From Afipia sp049747295 (GTDB lineage Bacteria; Pseudomonadota; Alphaproteobacteria; Rhizobiales; Xanthobacteraceae): DNA of 64,000 nucleotides. Positions 45,853-53,959 of this stretch are shown one piece after another. The stretch spans positions 4,340,001-4,404,000 of the forward strand of contig NZ_JBMHJM010000001.1 of assembly GCF_049747295.1 (NCBI RefSeq). The letters are read 5' to 3'. Positions within the stretch are counted from its first letter, which is position 1. The number at the start of each line of letters is the position of its first letter. The translations under genes and the position numbers were made by a program. The notes below the pieces were generated by a model, which was not told where the DNA came from, did not search any database, and saw nothing but the letters and a program-made list of their open reading frames with translations.

Positions 45853-45896
45853 CCGTCCGCACGGACGGCGCGCATGCGTCGACAGGCGCAAAAAAT

Positions 45897-45920
45897 AAAA
45901 CCCCGGCGAACCGGGGTTTT
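45897..45920. terminator. Bidirectional Rho-independent terminator
   Basis: Perfect ten-base stem AAAACCCCGG / CCGGGGTTTT with a CGAA tetraloop, T runs on both strands. Separates the convergent gene pair ending at 45852 (+) and 45946 (-). Confidence 0.9.
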
Positions 45921-45945
45921 GGTTGTCAGGCCTGCGGGAGCGCCA

Positions 45946-46224
45946 TCATTTCTTCATTGTCTTTCTGCGTTTCGGCGCTTTCTTCGCGGCCTTCTTTTTC
46001 ATCGTTTTCTTCGAAGCTTTCTTTACAGCCTTCTTCGCTGACTTCTTGGCGGCCTTCTTCTTTCCGGCCTTCTTGGTCTTTTTAGCGGAGGCCTTCTTCG
46101 CGGGCATCGCCGACGCGGCGGCTTTCTTCACCCTCTTGGCGGCGCGCTTGGCCACTTTCTTCGTCGCCTCTGCAGCGCCCGACAGCACGTCCGTCACCTG
46201 TTCCATGATCGGTTGGTCGTCCAT
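45946..46224 (-). CDS. Histone H1-like Lys/Ala-rich DNA-binding protein
   Basis: 92 residues from ATG 46224, seven bases after GGAGG. A short acidic N terminus (MDDQPIMEQVTDVLSGAAEA) is followed by a tail of KKAAKK-type repeats to the end. Such tails bind DNA or RNA without sequence preference, as in bacterial histone H1-like proteins and HU tails. Could compact the nucleoid or protect DNA under stress. Low-complexity, so distant homology should be judged with care. Confidence 0.8.
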   Translation of the reverse strand: MDDQPIMEQVTDVLSGAAEATKKVAKRAAKRVKKAAASAMPAKKASAKKTKKAGKKKAAKKSAKKAVKKASKKTMKKKAAKKAPKRRKTMKK

Positions 46225-46702
46225 GTCACCCTCCAGTTTCCCAGCCACTTGAGGCTAACCGATTCGCGAAAGCCGCAAAGCGGATTCAACAGTTTTGCAA
46301 TGGTGTTGGAGGATGTTCGAGCGCAGCCGTGTCTTCTCCACATCGGGGAGGAGGGAGTTTTAAAAAGCCCGGCCGGCGCAATACGAGTTGTCGGCCGGGC
46401 TCGAGTTTCCGCCGCCGGTTCCACGAGCAGCAGCGGGTCCCAAAGACACCAACAAAAAACAAAAATATCGACTGTCCCGCCGTTGCCGGGCGGGCTTACG
46501 CGACGCGAAAGGACATGCACCTGTTGGAATACGCGATGCTCAGAACAAGGTAGGCCCCGGGCGAACCCGGGTATGGTTAACTGCCACAAGAGCGCGCGCG
46601 ATGGCGAGTACCGCAAACGAGTTATGGCGACGATACAAAATGTATCGTCCCACGTTTGCTGCAGATTTTAGCAAGCGTTTTCAGTGTTTCACTTCGCGCG
46701 CT
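46225..46702. other. Structured intergenic region
   Basis: Holds three hairpins: GCCCGGCCG/CGGCCGGGC (46367-46400, T-rich on the minus strand, a terminator candidate), CCCGCC/GGCGGG (46476-46494), and a larger dyad at 46613-46659. Open frames here have poor composition. No gene. Confidence 0.45.
46367..46400 (-). terminator. Terminator candidate on the minus strand
   Basis: Nine-base perfect GC stem followed on the minus strand by TTTTTAAAA. It would stop minus-strand transcripts coming from the cupin gene before they enter the histone-like gene. Confidence 0.55.
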
Positions 46703-47119
46703 TCACTTCGCCAGGGTCACAAGCGGCTTGCCCTTTTCCACAACGTAGGTGGCAAGTTCGCTTGCGCGCACGGTGCCGTTGTTCTTCGCCGCATGGACCG
46801 TGCCCGCAGGGATGAAGAGCACATCGCCGGCCTTCAGGGTCATCGGCGGCTTGCCTTCGATGTCGTATTCCAGCGTGCCTTCAAGAACGTAGATAATTTC
46901 TTCGCCGAAGTGCGTGTGTTTGGGGAAAGCCTTGCCGGGATCGATATCGACACGCACCTGGATCGCCTCGTGCCCCGGCACGCTGAGATCGTGCCGCTGC
47001 AGATCAGTGCGTTTGATGCCTTCCTGTTGGGCCTGCGCCGCGGGCAACGTGAACGCGGCTGCGCCGATCACCGCCGCCAGTGTCATGCCGTAGATTTTTG
47101 TCACGCGTGCACTGCTCAT
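46703..47119 (-). CDS. Exported cupin protein
   Basis: 138 residues with AGGAG site and signal peptide ending TLPAAQAQ. Single cupin domain: FPKHTHFGEEIIYVLEGTLEYDIEGKP with HxH and Glu metal ligands, then AGDVLFIPAGTVHAAKN with the last His. Periplasmic; probably a small metal-dependent or binding protein. Same direction as the VOC gene at 47194, 74 bases away. Confidence 0.9.
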   Translation of the reverse strand: MSSARVTKIYGMTLAAVIGAAAFTLPAAQAQQEGIKRTDLQRHDLSVPGHEAIQVRVDIDPGKAFPKHTHFGEEIIYVLEGTLEYDIEGKPPMTLKAGDVLFIPAGTVHAAKNNGTVRASELATYVVEKGKPLVTLAK

Positions 47120-47193
47120 ATCGAACTCCTGAACGTTGGTACTGCTGACTCGTGGAAAGCGTCGTTTGCCGTGTGGCGGCCGCGTGGCCGCAT

Positions 47194-47856
47194 TTAGGTT
47201 GGCAGTTCATTGCCGCTTTGCTCGCGGACCATGTACTCGGCGTACCACTCCGGCCAATTGTCGTCGTGCTTGCCGAGCTTCTTCTCGTGCTCGCCATGGG
47301 CGGTCGCCGCGCGGCGCAGTGTCGCCGCGAGGTCGGTTGCGGAGGTGAATGTCGTGTCGGCCGCGACGCGCCCGGGCAAGCGGGCAGTGATTTCCTGAAA
47401 CAACCAGCCGTTGCCGTCCGGATCGCTGAAGGATGCGAACGAGCGATAGCTGCCGCGCTGCGGATCGCGGCCGTTCACGCGCTGGGTGCCGAACAAATAA
47501 GCTTCGTCCGTGCCGATGTGCGCGTTGCCCGCATGAAAGGTTTCGCTGACGGTGATGCCGCGATCGATCAATTCTTTTCGTGCCACTTCGATATCGGAGA
47601 CGATGAGATAGAGCCCTTTCGCGGAGCCGGGTGTGGCGCCGGTGACGTTTTTGCCGAAGATGATCGAGCACCCGGAGCCCGGCGGGGTGAACTGGATCAC
47701 ACGATAATCATCGGGCCCTGCGAAGTCCGCGTCCAGCCGCCAACCAAGACTGCTGTAGAAATCCTTCGCGCGATCGACATCCGACACCGGGATGACGACG
47801 ATCTCGAACTTCATGTCGACGGTTGAGGCTTTCGGAGTCTTGGTCGCAGGTGCCAT
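47194..47856 (-). CDS. VOC family protein (glyoxalase/bleomycin resistance fold)
   Basis: 220 residues, GGAG site. One VOC domain in the N-terminal 155 residues (MKFEIVVIPVSDVDRAKDFYSSLGWRLDADFAG...RSFASFSDPDGNGWLFQEI); the C-terminal 60 residues are helical and end YAEYMVREQSGNELPT. Could be a dioxygenase, isomerase or binding protein. The same genome segment makes methylglyoxal, but this does not look like glyoxalase I. Confidence 0.88.
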   Translation of the reverse strand: MAPATKTPKASTVDMKFEIVVIPVSDVDRAKDFYSSLGWRLDADFAGPDDYRVIQFTPPGSGCSIIFGKNVTGATPGSAKGLYLIVSDIEVARKELIDRGITVSETFHAGNAHIGTDEAYLFGTQRVNGRDPQRGSYRSFASFSDPDGNGWLFQEITARLPGRVAADTTFTSATDLAATLRRAATAHGEHEKKLGKHDDNWPEWYAEYMVREQSGNELPT

Positions 47857-48279
47857 GGTTTTCTCCTCGACGGTGCTGAAAACGAGCGCGCGATGTGCGA
47901 TATCTTCTCAAGATCGATGAACGCAAGGCTGAGCAGCTTGGCGCGAAAAGGCATAAATTCGACGGCACGTGTGGGTCACGTTACTATGAAAAAGCGGAAG
48001 GTGCGCCTGCACAAGCGGGTGATGAGTGTGGCCCGATAAATGATGCAGGGCCGGACGCGGCGGGCGGGGCAGGCCGGTGCTGTCGCGGGTCAGCGACGGT
48101 ATGTTCCGCCAGCCGGATGGTGGCGGACTGCTCACAAAACCTCCCCATCCCGCCGTGGAACGCGCGCGGGCTGATCCGAGTTATCAGCTGCACATCGCCG
48201 GTCTTTGCGCACGCCGTGCGACGGTGCGCCGATAAACCCACTGCATCTGGCGCGAGAACGATCCTCAAAGGAGAGTCCC
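47857..48279. other. Intergenic region before the CBS gene
   Basis: 423 bases between divergent genes with no convincing coding frame. A GGAAC-N17-AGTT sequence (48157-48182) may be the promoter of the CBS-DUF892 pair. Confidence 0.4.
48157..48182 (+). promoter_or_regulatory. Possible EcfG-like promoter GGAAC-N17-AGTT
   Basis: One mismatch in the -10 element and a spacer one base longer than the other sites here. It lies about 98 bases upstream of the CBS gene. Confidence 0.35.
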
Positions 48280-48708
48280 ATGAAAGTCGGAAGCTCGATG
48301 ACGTCGGACGTGAAGATCCTGAGCCCTGACGACACGATCCGGGCGGCAGCCGAAATCATGTCCAATATGGATATCGGCCTGTTGCCTGTGAGTGAGAATG
48401 ACCGGCTGGTCGGCATGATCTCCGACCGTGATATCGCAGTGCGCGGCGTGGCGGCAGGAAAGGGGCCGAATACGCGGATCGGCGAGGTCATGACCTACGA
48501 CGTGAAATACTGCTTCGACGATCAGGATATCGATGAGGTTCTGGAAAATATGGCCGATCTTCAGGTCCGCCGTTTGCCGGTGCTGGATCGCGCGAAGCGT
48601 CTGATCGGTATCGTCTCGCTGGGCGATCTTGCGCGCCGGGGCAGCATGACGGCGGTGGCGCTGGCCGGCATCTCACGCCCGGGCGGCGAACACACACAGA
48701 CGCAATGA
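48280..48708 (+). CDS. CBS-domain pair protein
   Basis: 142 residues from ATG 48280, GGAG upstream. Two CBS motifs (SMTSDVKILSPDDTIRAAAEIMSNMDIGLLPVSENDRLVGMISDRDIAVR and VMTYDVKYCFDDQDIDEVLENMADLQVRRLPVLDRAKRLIGIVSLGDLAR) make up nearly the whole protein. Such proteins bind AMP, ATP or NAD(H) and act as energy sensors. Seventy-one bases before a DUF892 gene, a pairing typical of stress regulons. Confidence 0.93.
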   Translation: MKVGSSMTSDVKILSPDDTIRAAAEIMSNMDIGLLPVSENDRLVGMISDRDIAVRGVAAGKGPNTRIGEVMTYDVKYCFDDQDIDEVLENMADLQVRRLPVLDRAKRLIGIVSLGDLARRGSMTAVALAGISRPGGEHTQTQ

Positions 48709-48737
48709 GGCATGGAGTCCTCAGGGACGAGTCCGAG

Positions 48738-48764
48738 GGGCGTCCTCGCAGCTTGAGGACGCCC
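48738..48764 (+). promoter_or_regulatory. Hairpin in front of DUF892 copy 2
   Basis: Perfect ten-base stem GGGCGTCCTC / GAGGACGCCC with loop GCAGCTT. No T run follows; the ribosome site (ACAGGAG) starts four bases after the stem. It might control translation or protect the downstream mRNA end. Confidence 0.5.
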
Positions 48765-48779
48765 GAACAGGAGTTCGAC

Positions 48780-49274
48780 ATGATCGTCGATCATTTCAAG
48801 GAAATGTATATCGCTGAACTGCAGGAACTACGCTCAGTGGAAGATCAGTTGACCCGCGCTCTGCCGAAGGTGGCGGACGAGGCGCATCATCCCGCGCTGA
48901 AGGAAGCCTTCAAGAAACATCTGGCCGAGACCTGCGCGCAGCTCGATCGTCTCGACCGCATCCTGGCCAAGGAGGGTGTCGAGCCGCGCGAACACGAAGA
49001 CGAATCGATGTGGGGCATCATCCACGAGGCCGATCGTTGGGCGAAGATGGTCGGCGATGCGGGACTGCGCGATGCCGCTATGATCGCATCCGCGCAACGG
49101 GTCGAGCATTACGAGATCGCGGTCTATGGTACGCTCGCGACATGGTCGAAAGGGCTCGGCCGCGAGGATGACTTGAAGGACCTGCTGGAAAGCTTGCAGC
49201 AGGAAAAGCACTCGGATGAAGTCTTGAGCGCACTCGCCAAGCAGGTGGTCAACCCGGAGGCATTCAGGGTGTGA
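48780..49274 (+). CDS. DUF892 (YciE/YciF-like) ferritin-like protein, copy 2
   Basis: 164 residues from ATG 48780. Four-helix layout as in copy 1: FKEMYIAELQELRSVEDQLTRALPKVADEAHHPALKEAFKKHLAETCAQLDRL and ASAQRVEHYEIAVYGTLATWSKGL. Metal-ligand Glu and His positions are kept. Clearly paralogous to the protein at 37808 but diverged. Second gene of the CBS operon. Confidence 0.92.
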   Translation: MIVDHFKEMYIAELQELRSVEDQLTRALPKVADEAHHPALKEAFKKHLAETCAQLDRLDRILAKEGVEPREHEDESMWGIIHEADRWAKMVGDAGLRDAAMIASAQRVEHYEIAVYGTLATWSKGLGREDDLKDLLESLQQEKHSDEVLSALAKQVVNPEAFRV

Positions 49275-49520
49275 AACCTCGAGCGTCTCTCGTCTCATGG
49301 TTGATCGATGACCCGCGTCGCGAGTCTCCATGCAGAGCCCGGAAAGCCTTGCCCAACAGGCGGCAAATCTTGCCAGCTAGGTCAGCCAGACAACGTGCAG
49401 CTCGGCGGCGCTGAGAACGCCAACTCCCAAAAAGCCAAGCGCTTTCGCGCGTGCACGTTGCATGTAAAGGATGGCACAACGCTTGCACGGCAGCCAGCGG
49501 AAGATTGTTTGAGGAGTTGT

Positions 49521-49922
49521 ATGCCTATGATCGGATCGATCTCGCTGTTCGGGACTGGAAACACTTACCAAGGTGTAAACGCCAAGAGCATTGGCAGGAC
49601 CATCGACAAGAACACTGAAGCGTCCAGCACCTTGACGGAGTCGCAACGGTTCACACAGCGACACGCCGGACTATCCGCGTCGGACTACATTTCCTCCTAT
49701 CTGGAATTCTCACAACAGAGATCCGCGGAGCTTCTTAAATCCGGTCAGGCCACTGACACATTCTCAGTGCGATTTGAGGGCCGCACGTTCTCGCTCGCAG
49801 GCGAGAGGTTGGGCGGCTTGAATGTCCAGGCCGCGACGCTTGCGGACGTGCTCAAGGTGCCGGTTGCTCAAGCGGGAGATGTTCCGCAGGCGCCGAGCTC
49901 AAGAGTCGATATGACGGCGTAA
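49521..49922 (+). CDS. Hypothetical protein, 133 aa
   Basis: Starts MPMIGSISLFGTGNTYQG with a GAGGAG site five bases before ATG 49521; a longer frame upstream has poor composition. Polar, no signal, with helix-rich middle (SASDYISSYLEFSQQRSAELLKSG) and DTFSVRFEGRTFSLAGER beta segment. Not recognised. Confidence 0.55.
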   Translation: MPMIGSISLFGTGNTYQGVNAKSIGRTIDKNTEASSTLTESQRFTQRHAGLSASDYISSYLEFSQQRSAELLKSGQATDTFSVRFEGRTFSLAGERLGGLNVQAATLADVLKVPVAQAGDVPQAPSSRVDMTA

Positions 49923-50008
49923 GCCCCGGAGCCACGCTGCGTCTCGATATCAATTCAGGGATTGATTGAAAGGGCGCGCGTCGCGAGGGCAGGCAGGGCG
50001 TTTGCGAC

Positions 50009-50122
50009 TTAGTAGAAATACCGGCACGCCCTGCGGTCGATGAACGTCGTGCCCAGCGGCGGGCGGAAGATGAAATACCACCAGCCCAACAGGCAGGAGC
50101 AGAGTGCGATGGCGGTCATCAT
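50009..50122 (-). CDS. Small membrane protein, 37 aa
   Basis: Minus-strand ATG at 50122 (a second ATG follows) opens MMTAIALCSCLLGWWYFIF and ends RRACRYFY before TAA. One transmembrane helix with a Trp pair, then a short positively charged tail. A GAGAAG site is at a fair distance. Composition is far more protein-like than the longer frames over it. Unknown function. Confidence 0.5.
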   Translation of the reverse strand: MMTAIALCSCLLGWWYFIFRPPLGTTFIDRRACRYFY

Positions 50123-50409
50123 GGCTTCTCGTCACAAATCCTTCGGGCGATACATGCTGCGACGCAGCTACAAACACAAGTTGCGTTCGCGTTCTGACTT
50201 AAGAGAGATCAAAGCGGATCCTTAAAATTTGAGAGACCGCGTCACATCGTTATCGAACGTCATTATGCGCGATGTTACACAGGTATCCGAGTGAGTGAGA
50301 AGTTGTCCTGACGACGAGGGGACTGTCTGAGTGCTGAAGAAGCGAGTCATGAGATCGTTCACGCCTGATCCGATCGCAATACCGTTGTGAAAGCGCTCGT
50401 TAAGACGGT

Positions 50410-50434
50410 GGAACAAATTTGCAACATCCGAGTT
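50410..50434 (+). promoter_or_regulatory. EcfG-like promoter GGAAC-N16-AGTT
   Basis: One base off the consensus -10, ending seven bases before ATG 50442, the same nearly leaderless layout as at 32441-32465. Confidence 0.45.
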
Positions 50435-50441
50435 GTTGAGG

Positions 50442-50624
50442 ATGACAAATTTATCTCAAAAAGCACCCCTCACTCCCGAACAACGGCGACAACGCGACCG
50501 TGAACGCGCAGAAGATGCGACGCGCGCCATGCAGGAGCATCGCGAGGCGGAGAGAGCGTTTTATGCCAATCGAGATCGGCTGAAAGCTGAACGCCTTGCG
50601 CGAGAAGCCGAGGTTGAGAGCTAG
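50442..50624 (+). CDS. Small charged helical protein, 60 aa
   Basis: Starts MTNLSQKAPLTPEQRRQRDR. Nearly all helix, rich in Arg, Glu and Ala (ERAEDATRAMQEHREAERAFYANRDRLKAERLAREAEVES). Resembles small hypotheticals of rhizobia. The EcfG-like promoter right at its start suggests stress expression. Confidence 0.6.
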   Translation: MTNLSQKAPLTPEQRRQRDRERAEDATRAMQEHREAERAFYANRDRLKAERLAREAEVES

Positions 50625-50947
50625 GCGCGATTCTGCAATACGTGGGACGTTCGCTCTCAAATTGGCGCAGGATGGCGCTACGCCGTTCCGGGAAAATTTT
50701 CTGGTACCGAATAGTCACGCCGCGACGTTCATTGTTGGGGAGCGATTGACGGTCGAACGGTAATTCCCCAGTTTTCCGGTGCCAGTACGGAAAGCGGCGG
50801 CGACACATCGTCATGGCGGCCTGCGCTCGATGTGTGTCGCTACCCGAGATTTCGCTATTCCTCCGGGCTCTTCTCAGACTGATTTTGAAATTAGTTCGTC
50901 GGTGCGCGATCCAAGGCCGGTGATCCGGTGAGGGCGCTTCATCCCGT
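50625..50947. other. Intergenic region between 60-aa gene and DoxX gene
   Basis: 323 bases between converging genes. No coding frame, terminator or repeat that I can support. Confidence 0.35.
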
Positions 50948-51370
50948 TCAGGTTGCCGCCTTTCGCGGCCATAGCCCGTCGATGGACCAGCCGCCGGGAC
51001 CATGCACCATCAGGACGAACATGCCGCCGGCGATCGCGAAATCCTTCTCGAAATGCAGCAGTTCGTTGCGACTGGCAAAGTTGGTGTGAAACAAAACGGC
51101 GGTCGCAAGGCAAAACAGTCCTAGCGCCAGCGCGCCCCATCGCGCATGCCAACCGGCCGCGATCGCAAAGCCCGCAATCAGCTGCAGCGCGATCGTCGGG
51201 ATGAAGAGAAACAGCGGCACACCAAGCTTGGCCATGGCCGCGGAGGTGGGACCGAAATTCGCGACCAGAAACGCGCCCTCATGCAGAAAGATCGCCGCAA
51301 GCAACAGCCGGCCGATCAGCATGACGGCATCCTGAAACATCGCGCGTTGTGTGCTGCTCATGGCGTCCAT
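50948..51370 (-). CDS. DoxX family membrane protein
   Basis: 140 residues from ATG 51370, with GGAG eight bases upstream. Four membrane helices: GRLLLAAIFLHEGAFLVANF, FLFIPTIALQLIAGFAIAAG, WGALALGLFCLATAVLF and a final FAIAGGMFVLMVHGPG. Fits DoxX/SURF4-like proteins that help membrane redox functions. Lies with TPR and metallo-beta-lactamase genes reading the same way. Confidence 0.88.
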   Translation of the reverse strand: MDAMSSTQRAMFQDAVMLIGRLLLAAIFLHEGAFLVANFGPTSAAMAKLGVPLFLFIPTIALQLIAGFAIAAGWHARWGALALGLFCLATAVLFHTNFASRNELLHFEKDFAIAGGMFVLMVHGPGGWSIDGLWPRKAAT

Positions 51371-51440
51371 GGCATCTGCTCCCAAGTCGTTACTATGAAA
51401 GAGGGGGCGATCTCGTCGCCCCCTTCACACCATCTTGTGA

Positions 51441-51908
51441 CTAGTTGCTGGCGGCCTTTGCGCCGATGGCTTTCTGCAGATCTTCGCGCTCCTCGCAGCC
51501 GCCGGGGCAGAGCTTCACCAGGATGGCGAGTTGCTCCTTCGCCTTGTCCATATTTCCGGTTTCGACATAGAGCTCGCCGAGATATTCGCGGGCGGCCTTG
51601 TGATCCGGCTGCAGTTCAAGCGCCTTGGTGTAATAGGTCAGGGACGTCTTGTAGTCGCCGGTCTTGCGAAGCGTGAAGCCGAGCAGATTGTAGACATCCG
51701 CCTGCTGGACGTCCTCGGCGAGATCGCGCAACTCGGTCAGAGCGGCGTTGTAGTCCTTGGCTTTGATCTTGGCGCGGACCGACGTGAGGTCGGGCGCGTC
51801 GGTCGACGACATGTTGTCAACCGCATAGGCAGACGTCGACATCAAAAGCGGGGCGAGGCCGATGCGGACGGCAAGCGCAAGGGTGCGAAGGGTTTTACGG
51901 GTACTCAT
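51441..51908 (-). CDS. Exported tetratricopeptide-repeat protein
   Basis: 155 residues with GGAG site, signal peptide ending SAYA. Two or three TPR-like units (DVYNLLGFTLRKTGDYKTSLTYYTKALELQPDHKAAREYLGELYVETGNMDKAKEQLAIL), then a Cys-rich segment (LCPGGCEEREDL). Periplasmic scaffold or assembly factor. 38 bases after the metallo-beta-lactamase gene. Confidence 0.88.
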   Translation of the reverse strand: MSTRKTLRTLALAVRIGLAPLLMSTSAYAVDNMSSTDAPDLTSVRAKIKAKDYNAALTELRDLAEDVQQADVYNLLGFTLRKTGDYKTSLTYYTKALELQPDHKAAREYLGELYVETGNMDKAKEQLAILVKLCPGGCEEREDLQKAIGAKAASN

Positions 51909-51946
51909 GGTTCAGTCTCCTCGGTTCGATTTGGGCCTGTCTTGAG

Positions 51947-52924
51947 TTAGCCGACAGTCACGGGGGTGAAGGCGTAGGCGTCGCCGTCCTTGACGAATGT
52001 GCCTAAGCCGGGGAACGGGAAGTGGGCGCCGCAGATCATCATCTTGTCGGCAATGACGCGGTCGACGAGCTTGCGGCGCGTGGCGATGGCGGTTGGTCCG
52101 TCCTGGTCGTAGGCGCCTTGCCAATCCGGATGCGGCGCCAGCAGGGCGGGCACATACATCATGTCGTTCGACACCAGCAGTTGCTCTTTGCCGGAGGTGA
52201 CGAGGAAGGCGGAATGACCGGGCGTGTGACCGGGTGCCGCGAGGAGCCGGACGCCGGGCGCGACTTCGGCGTTGTCCCCGACCAGCTTCCAGTTTTTCCA
52301 CGTCGGGAAATTATCGGCGATCCGTTTGCCGGCGGCCCTGCGGCCCTCCGCCAGTTTTTCGACCCGGCCCGGCTCCGTCCACCAGTTGTATTCGGCGCCG
52401 TTAACGATGAGCTCGGCGTTGGGGAATACGGCCGCGTTGGTGCCTTTCTCCATCAACCCCCAGACATGGTCGGGATGGAAATGCGAGACCAGGATGGTGT
52501 CGATCTGGTTGCGGTCGATGCCCGCCGCCTTCATATTGGCCGGCAGGTGTGTTGCATTCGCCTGCCATTGCCCGACACCCGATCCGGCATCGACCATGAT
52601 ATGCTTGTTACCGATCTTGAGGACGATCACTGTCAGCGGGATCGGCATGAAGTCCGTGGTCAAACCTGCTTTGGCAAGTGCCTCCTTGGTTTCCTCGACA
52701 GAGGCATTCTTGATGAAGGTTGGATCATGGGGTTTGCGCCAGATACCATCGTAGACGGCGGTTACTTCGATGGACCCGACTTTGTATTTGTAGAAGCCGA
52801 CCGTCGGCTCAAGCGGCGTTTCGGCGTAAGCCGGATGAACGAAAGTCAGCTTCCTGTTGTTCAGCCCGAAGGCAGCAGCCATTGCTGCTGATGCCAGGAC
52901 ACCCCGGCGGGACATGGTCAACAT
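51947..52924 (-). CDS. Exported metallo-beta-lactamase-fold hydrolase
   Basis: 325 residues from ATG 52924 (GGAGAG upstream). Twin-arginine-like signal (MSRRGVLASAAMAAAFG). Metal-binding motif VSHFHPDHVWG, then GAEYNWW, APGHTPGHSAFLV and a late ICGAHFPFPGLG, which fits the quorum-quenching lactonase/methyl-parathion-hydrolase-like branch. Substrate not predictable. Divergent from an ECF sigma gene and first of a three-gene set with TPR and DoxX. Confidence 0.9.
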   Translation of the reverse strand: MLTMSRRGVLASAAMAAAFGLNNRKLTFVHPAYAETPLEPTVGFYKYKVGSIEVTAVYDGIWRKPHDPTFIKNASVEETKEALAKAGLTTDFMPIPLTVIVLKIGNKHIMVDAGSGVGQWQANATHLPANMKAAGIDRNQIDTILVSHFHPDHVWGLMEKGTNAAVFPNAELIVNGAEYNWWTEPGRVEKLAEGRRAAGKRIADNFPTWKNWKLVGDNAEVAPGVRLLAAPGHTPGHSAFLVTSGKEQLLVSNDMMYVPALLAPHPDWQGAYDQDGPTAIATRRKLVDRVIADKMMICGAHFPFPGLGTFVKDGDAYAFTPVTVG

Positions 52925-53164
52925 TGATGCTCTCCAGAATTCGGTTGGATGACGAGAGCAAAGTTCGGAATGAACGATGCCTCCAACCACGGAGACCTTC
53001 AGTGCTCGCCGTTTATTCTCGTTCGAATGATTTTTTTGAAAGCCGCATATTTTTTTGAAGAGGTGGGAATAAACCGGACGGAACGGCGGTCTACCCAATA
53101 CCGGGGTACTCCCTGACGTCTTCGCTATTTACGTCTTCGACATTGACCGAGGCAGCCAGCCAAC

Positions 53165-53959
53165 ATGATGCAACAGGTGTACATCACAAGCGCGTCACGG
53201 GTGATCGACTGCAGAACCCAGCGATCTTTCGCGGATATGATGATCAAATATCTGGCGGAGAAGATCTCCAGCGTCTGGGATGTTGGCCTTGCATCCATCA
53301 TGGCCGGCCGTCGCCGTGTGCCGGCGCTGGTCGCGGCCTCCATGACGTCGGCGGCAAGTCAGCTTGATGATGTGGCGCGAACCCGGCCGGCCAACGCGAC
53401 TAACACGCATGCCAGGTTTCATCGCGATATCGTCCCGCAATTGGATGCGGCCTACAATTTCGCGCGCTTTCTCTCAAGGGATGCGGATGCTGCGCAGGAC
53501 ATCGTCCAGGAGGCTTTTCTTCGCGCCTATCGCAGCTTCGAGGGCTATCAGGGCGGCGATGCGCGCGCCTGGATCTTCGCCATCGTGCGCAACTGCTATC
53601 ACAACTGGCTGCTCGAGCGCCGGCGGAAGATGCGTGTGGAAGCCGACGCTCCCAGCAACGGCACAAAAGACGATCCGGCCTACGATGTCGCCTCGGACGA
53701 TGACGATCCGGAAATGTCGCTGCTGCGGAGAACCGAATCCGACGCGGTTCGTCTGGTCCTCGGCAAGCTGCCGCGGGCGCTGCGCGAGATGTTGGTTTTG
53801 CGCGAGCTGGAAGGATTGTCCTATCGCCAGATCTCGGAGATTGCAGAGGTGCCGATCGGGACGGTGATGTCACGGCTGGCACGCGCGCGGACGCAATTTC
53901 AGACGGCATGGCGCCACGAAATCAATGATCACGAACTCAGCGCTCGGGAGGCAATGTGA
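53165..53959 (+). CDS. ECF RNA polymerase sigma factor
   Basis: Up to 264 residues; the N-terminal 55-65 have no sigma homology, so the true start may be ATG 53341 or GTG 53372. Region 2 (RFHRDIVPQLDAAYNFARFLSRDADAAQDIVQEAFLRAYRSFEG) and region 4 (LGKLPRALREMLVLRELEGLSYRQISEIAEVPIGTVMSRLARAR) are clear. Its stop overlaps the anti-sigma start by four bases. Target genes may include the divergent metallo-beta-lactamase-TPR-DoxX set. Confidence 0.93.
   Translation: MMQQVYITSASRVIDCRTQRSFADMMIKYLAEKISSVWDVGLASIMAGRRRVPALVAASMTSAASQLDDVARTRPANATNTHARFHRDIVPQLDAAYNFARFLSRDADAAQDIVQEAFLRAYRSFEGYQGGDARAWIFAIVRNCYHNWLLERRRKMRVEADAPSNGTKDDPAYDVASDDDDPEMSLLRRTESDAVRLVLGKLPRALREMLVLRELEGLSYRQISEIAEVPIGTVMSRLARARTQFQTAWRHEINDHELSAREAM

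Larger units (their letters stand above)
49923..50441. other. Intergenic region with a small minus-strand gene
   Basis: About 520 bases. Contains the 37-aa gene at 50009-50122; the remainder holds no supported gene. The plus-strand frame at 50040 is its shadow. Confidence 0.4.

Noticed and set aside
50040..50225. 61-codon plus-strand frame
   Set aside because: No ribosome site and poor composition; the minus-strand 37-codon frame explains the region better.
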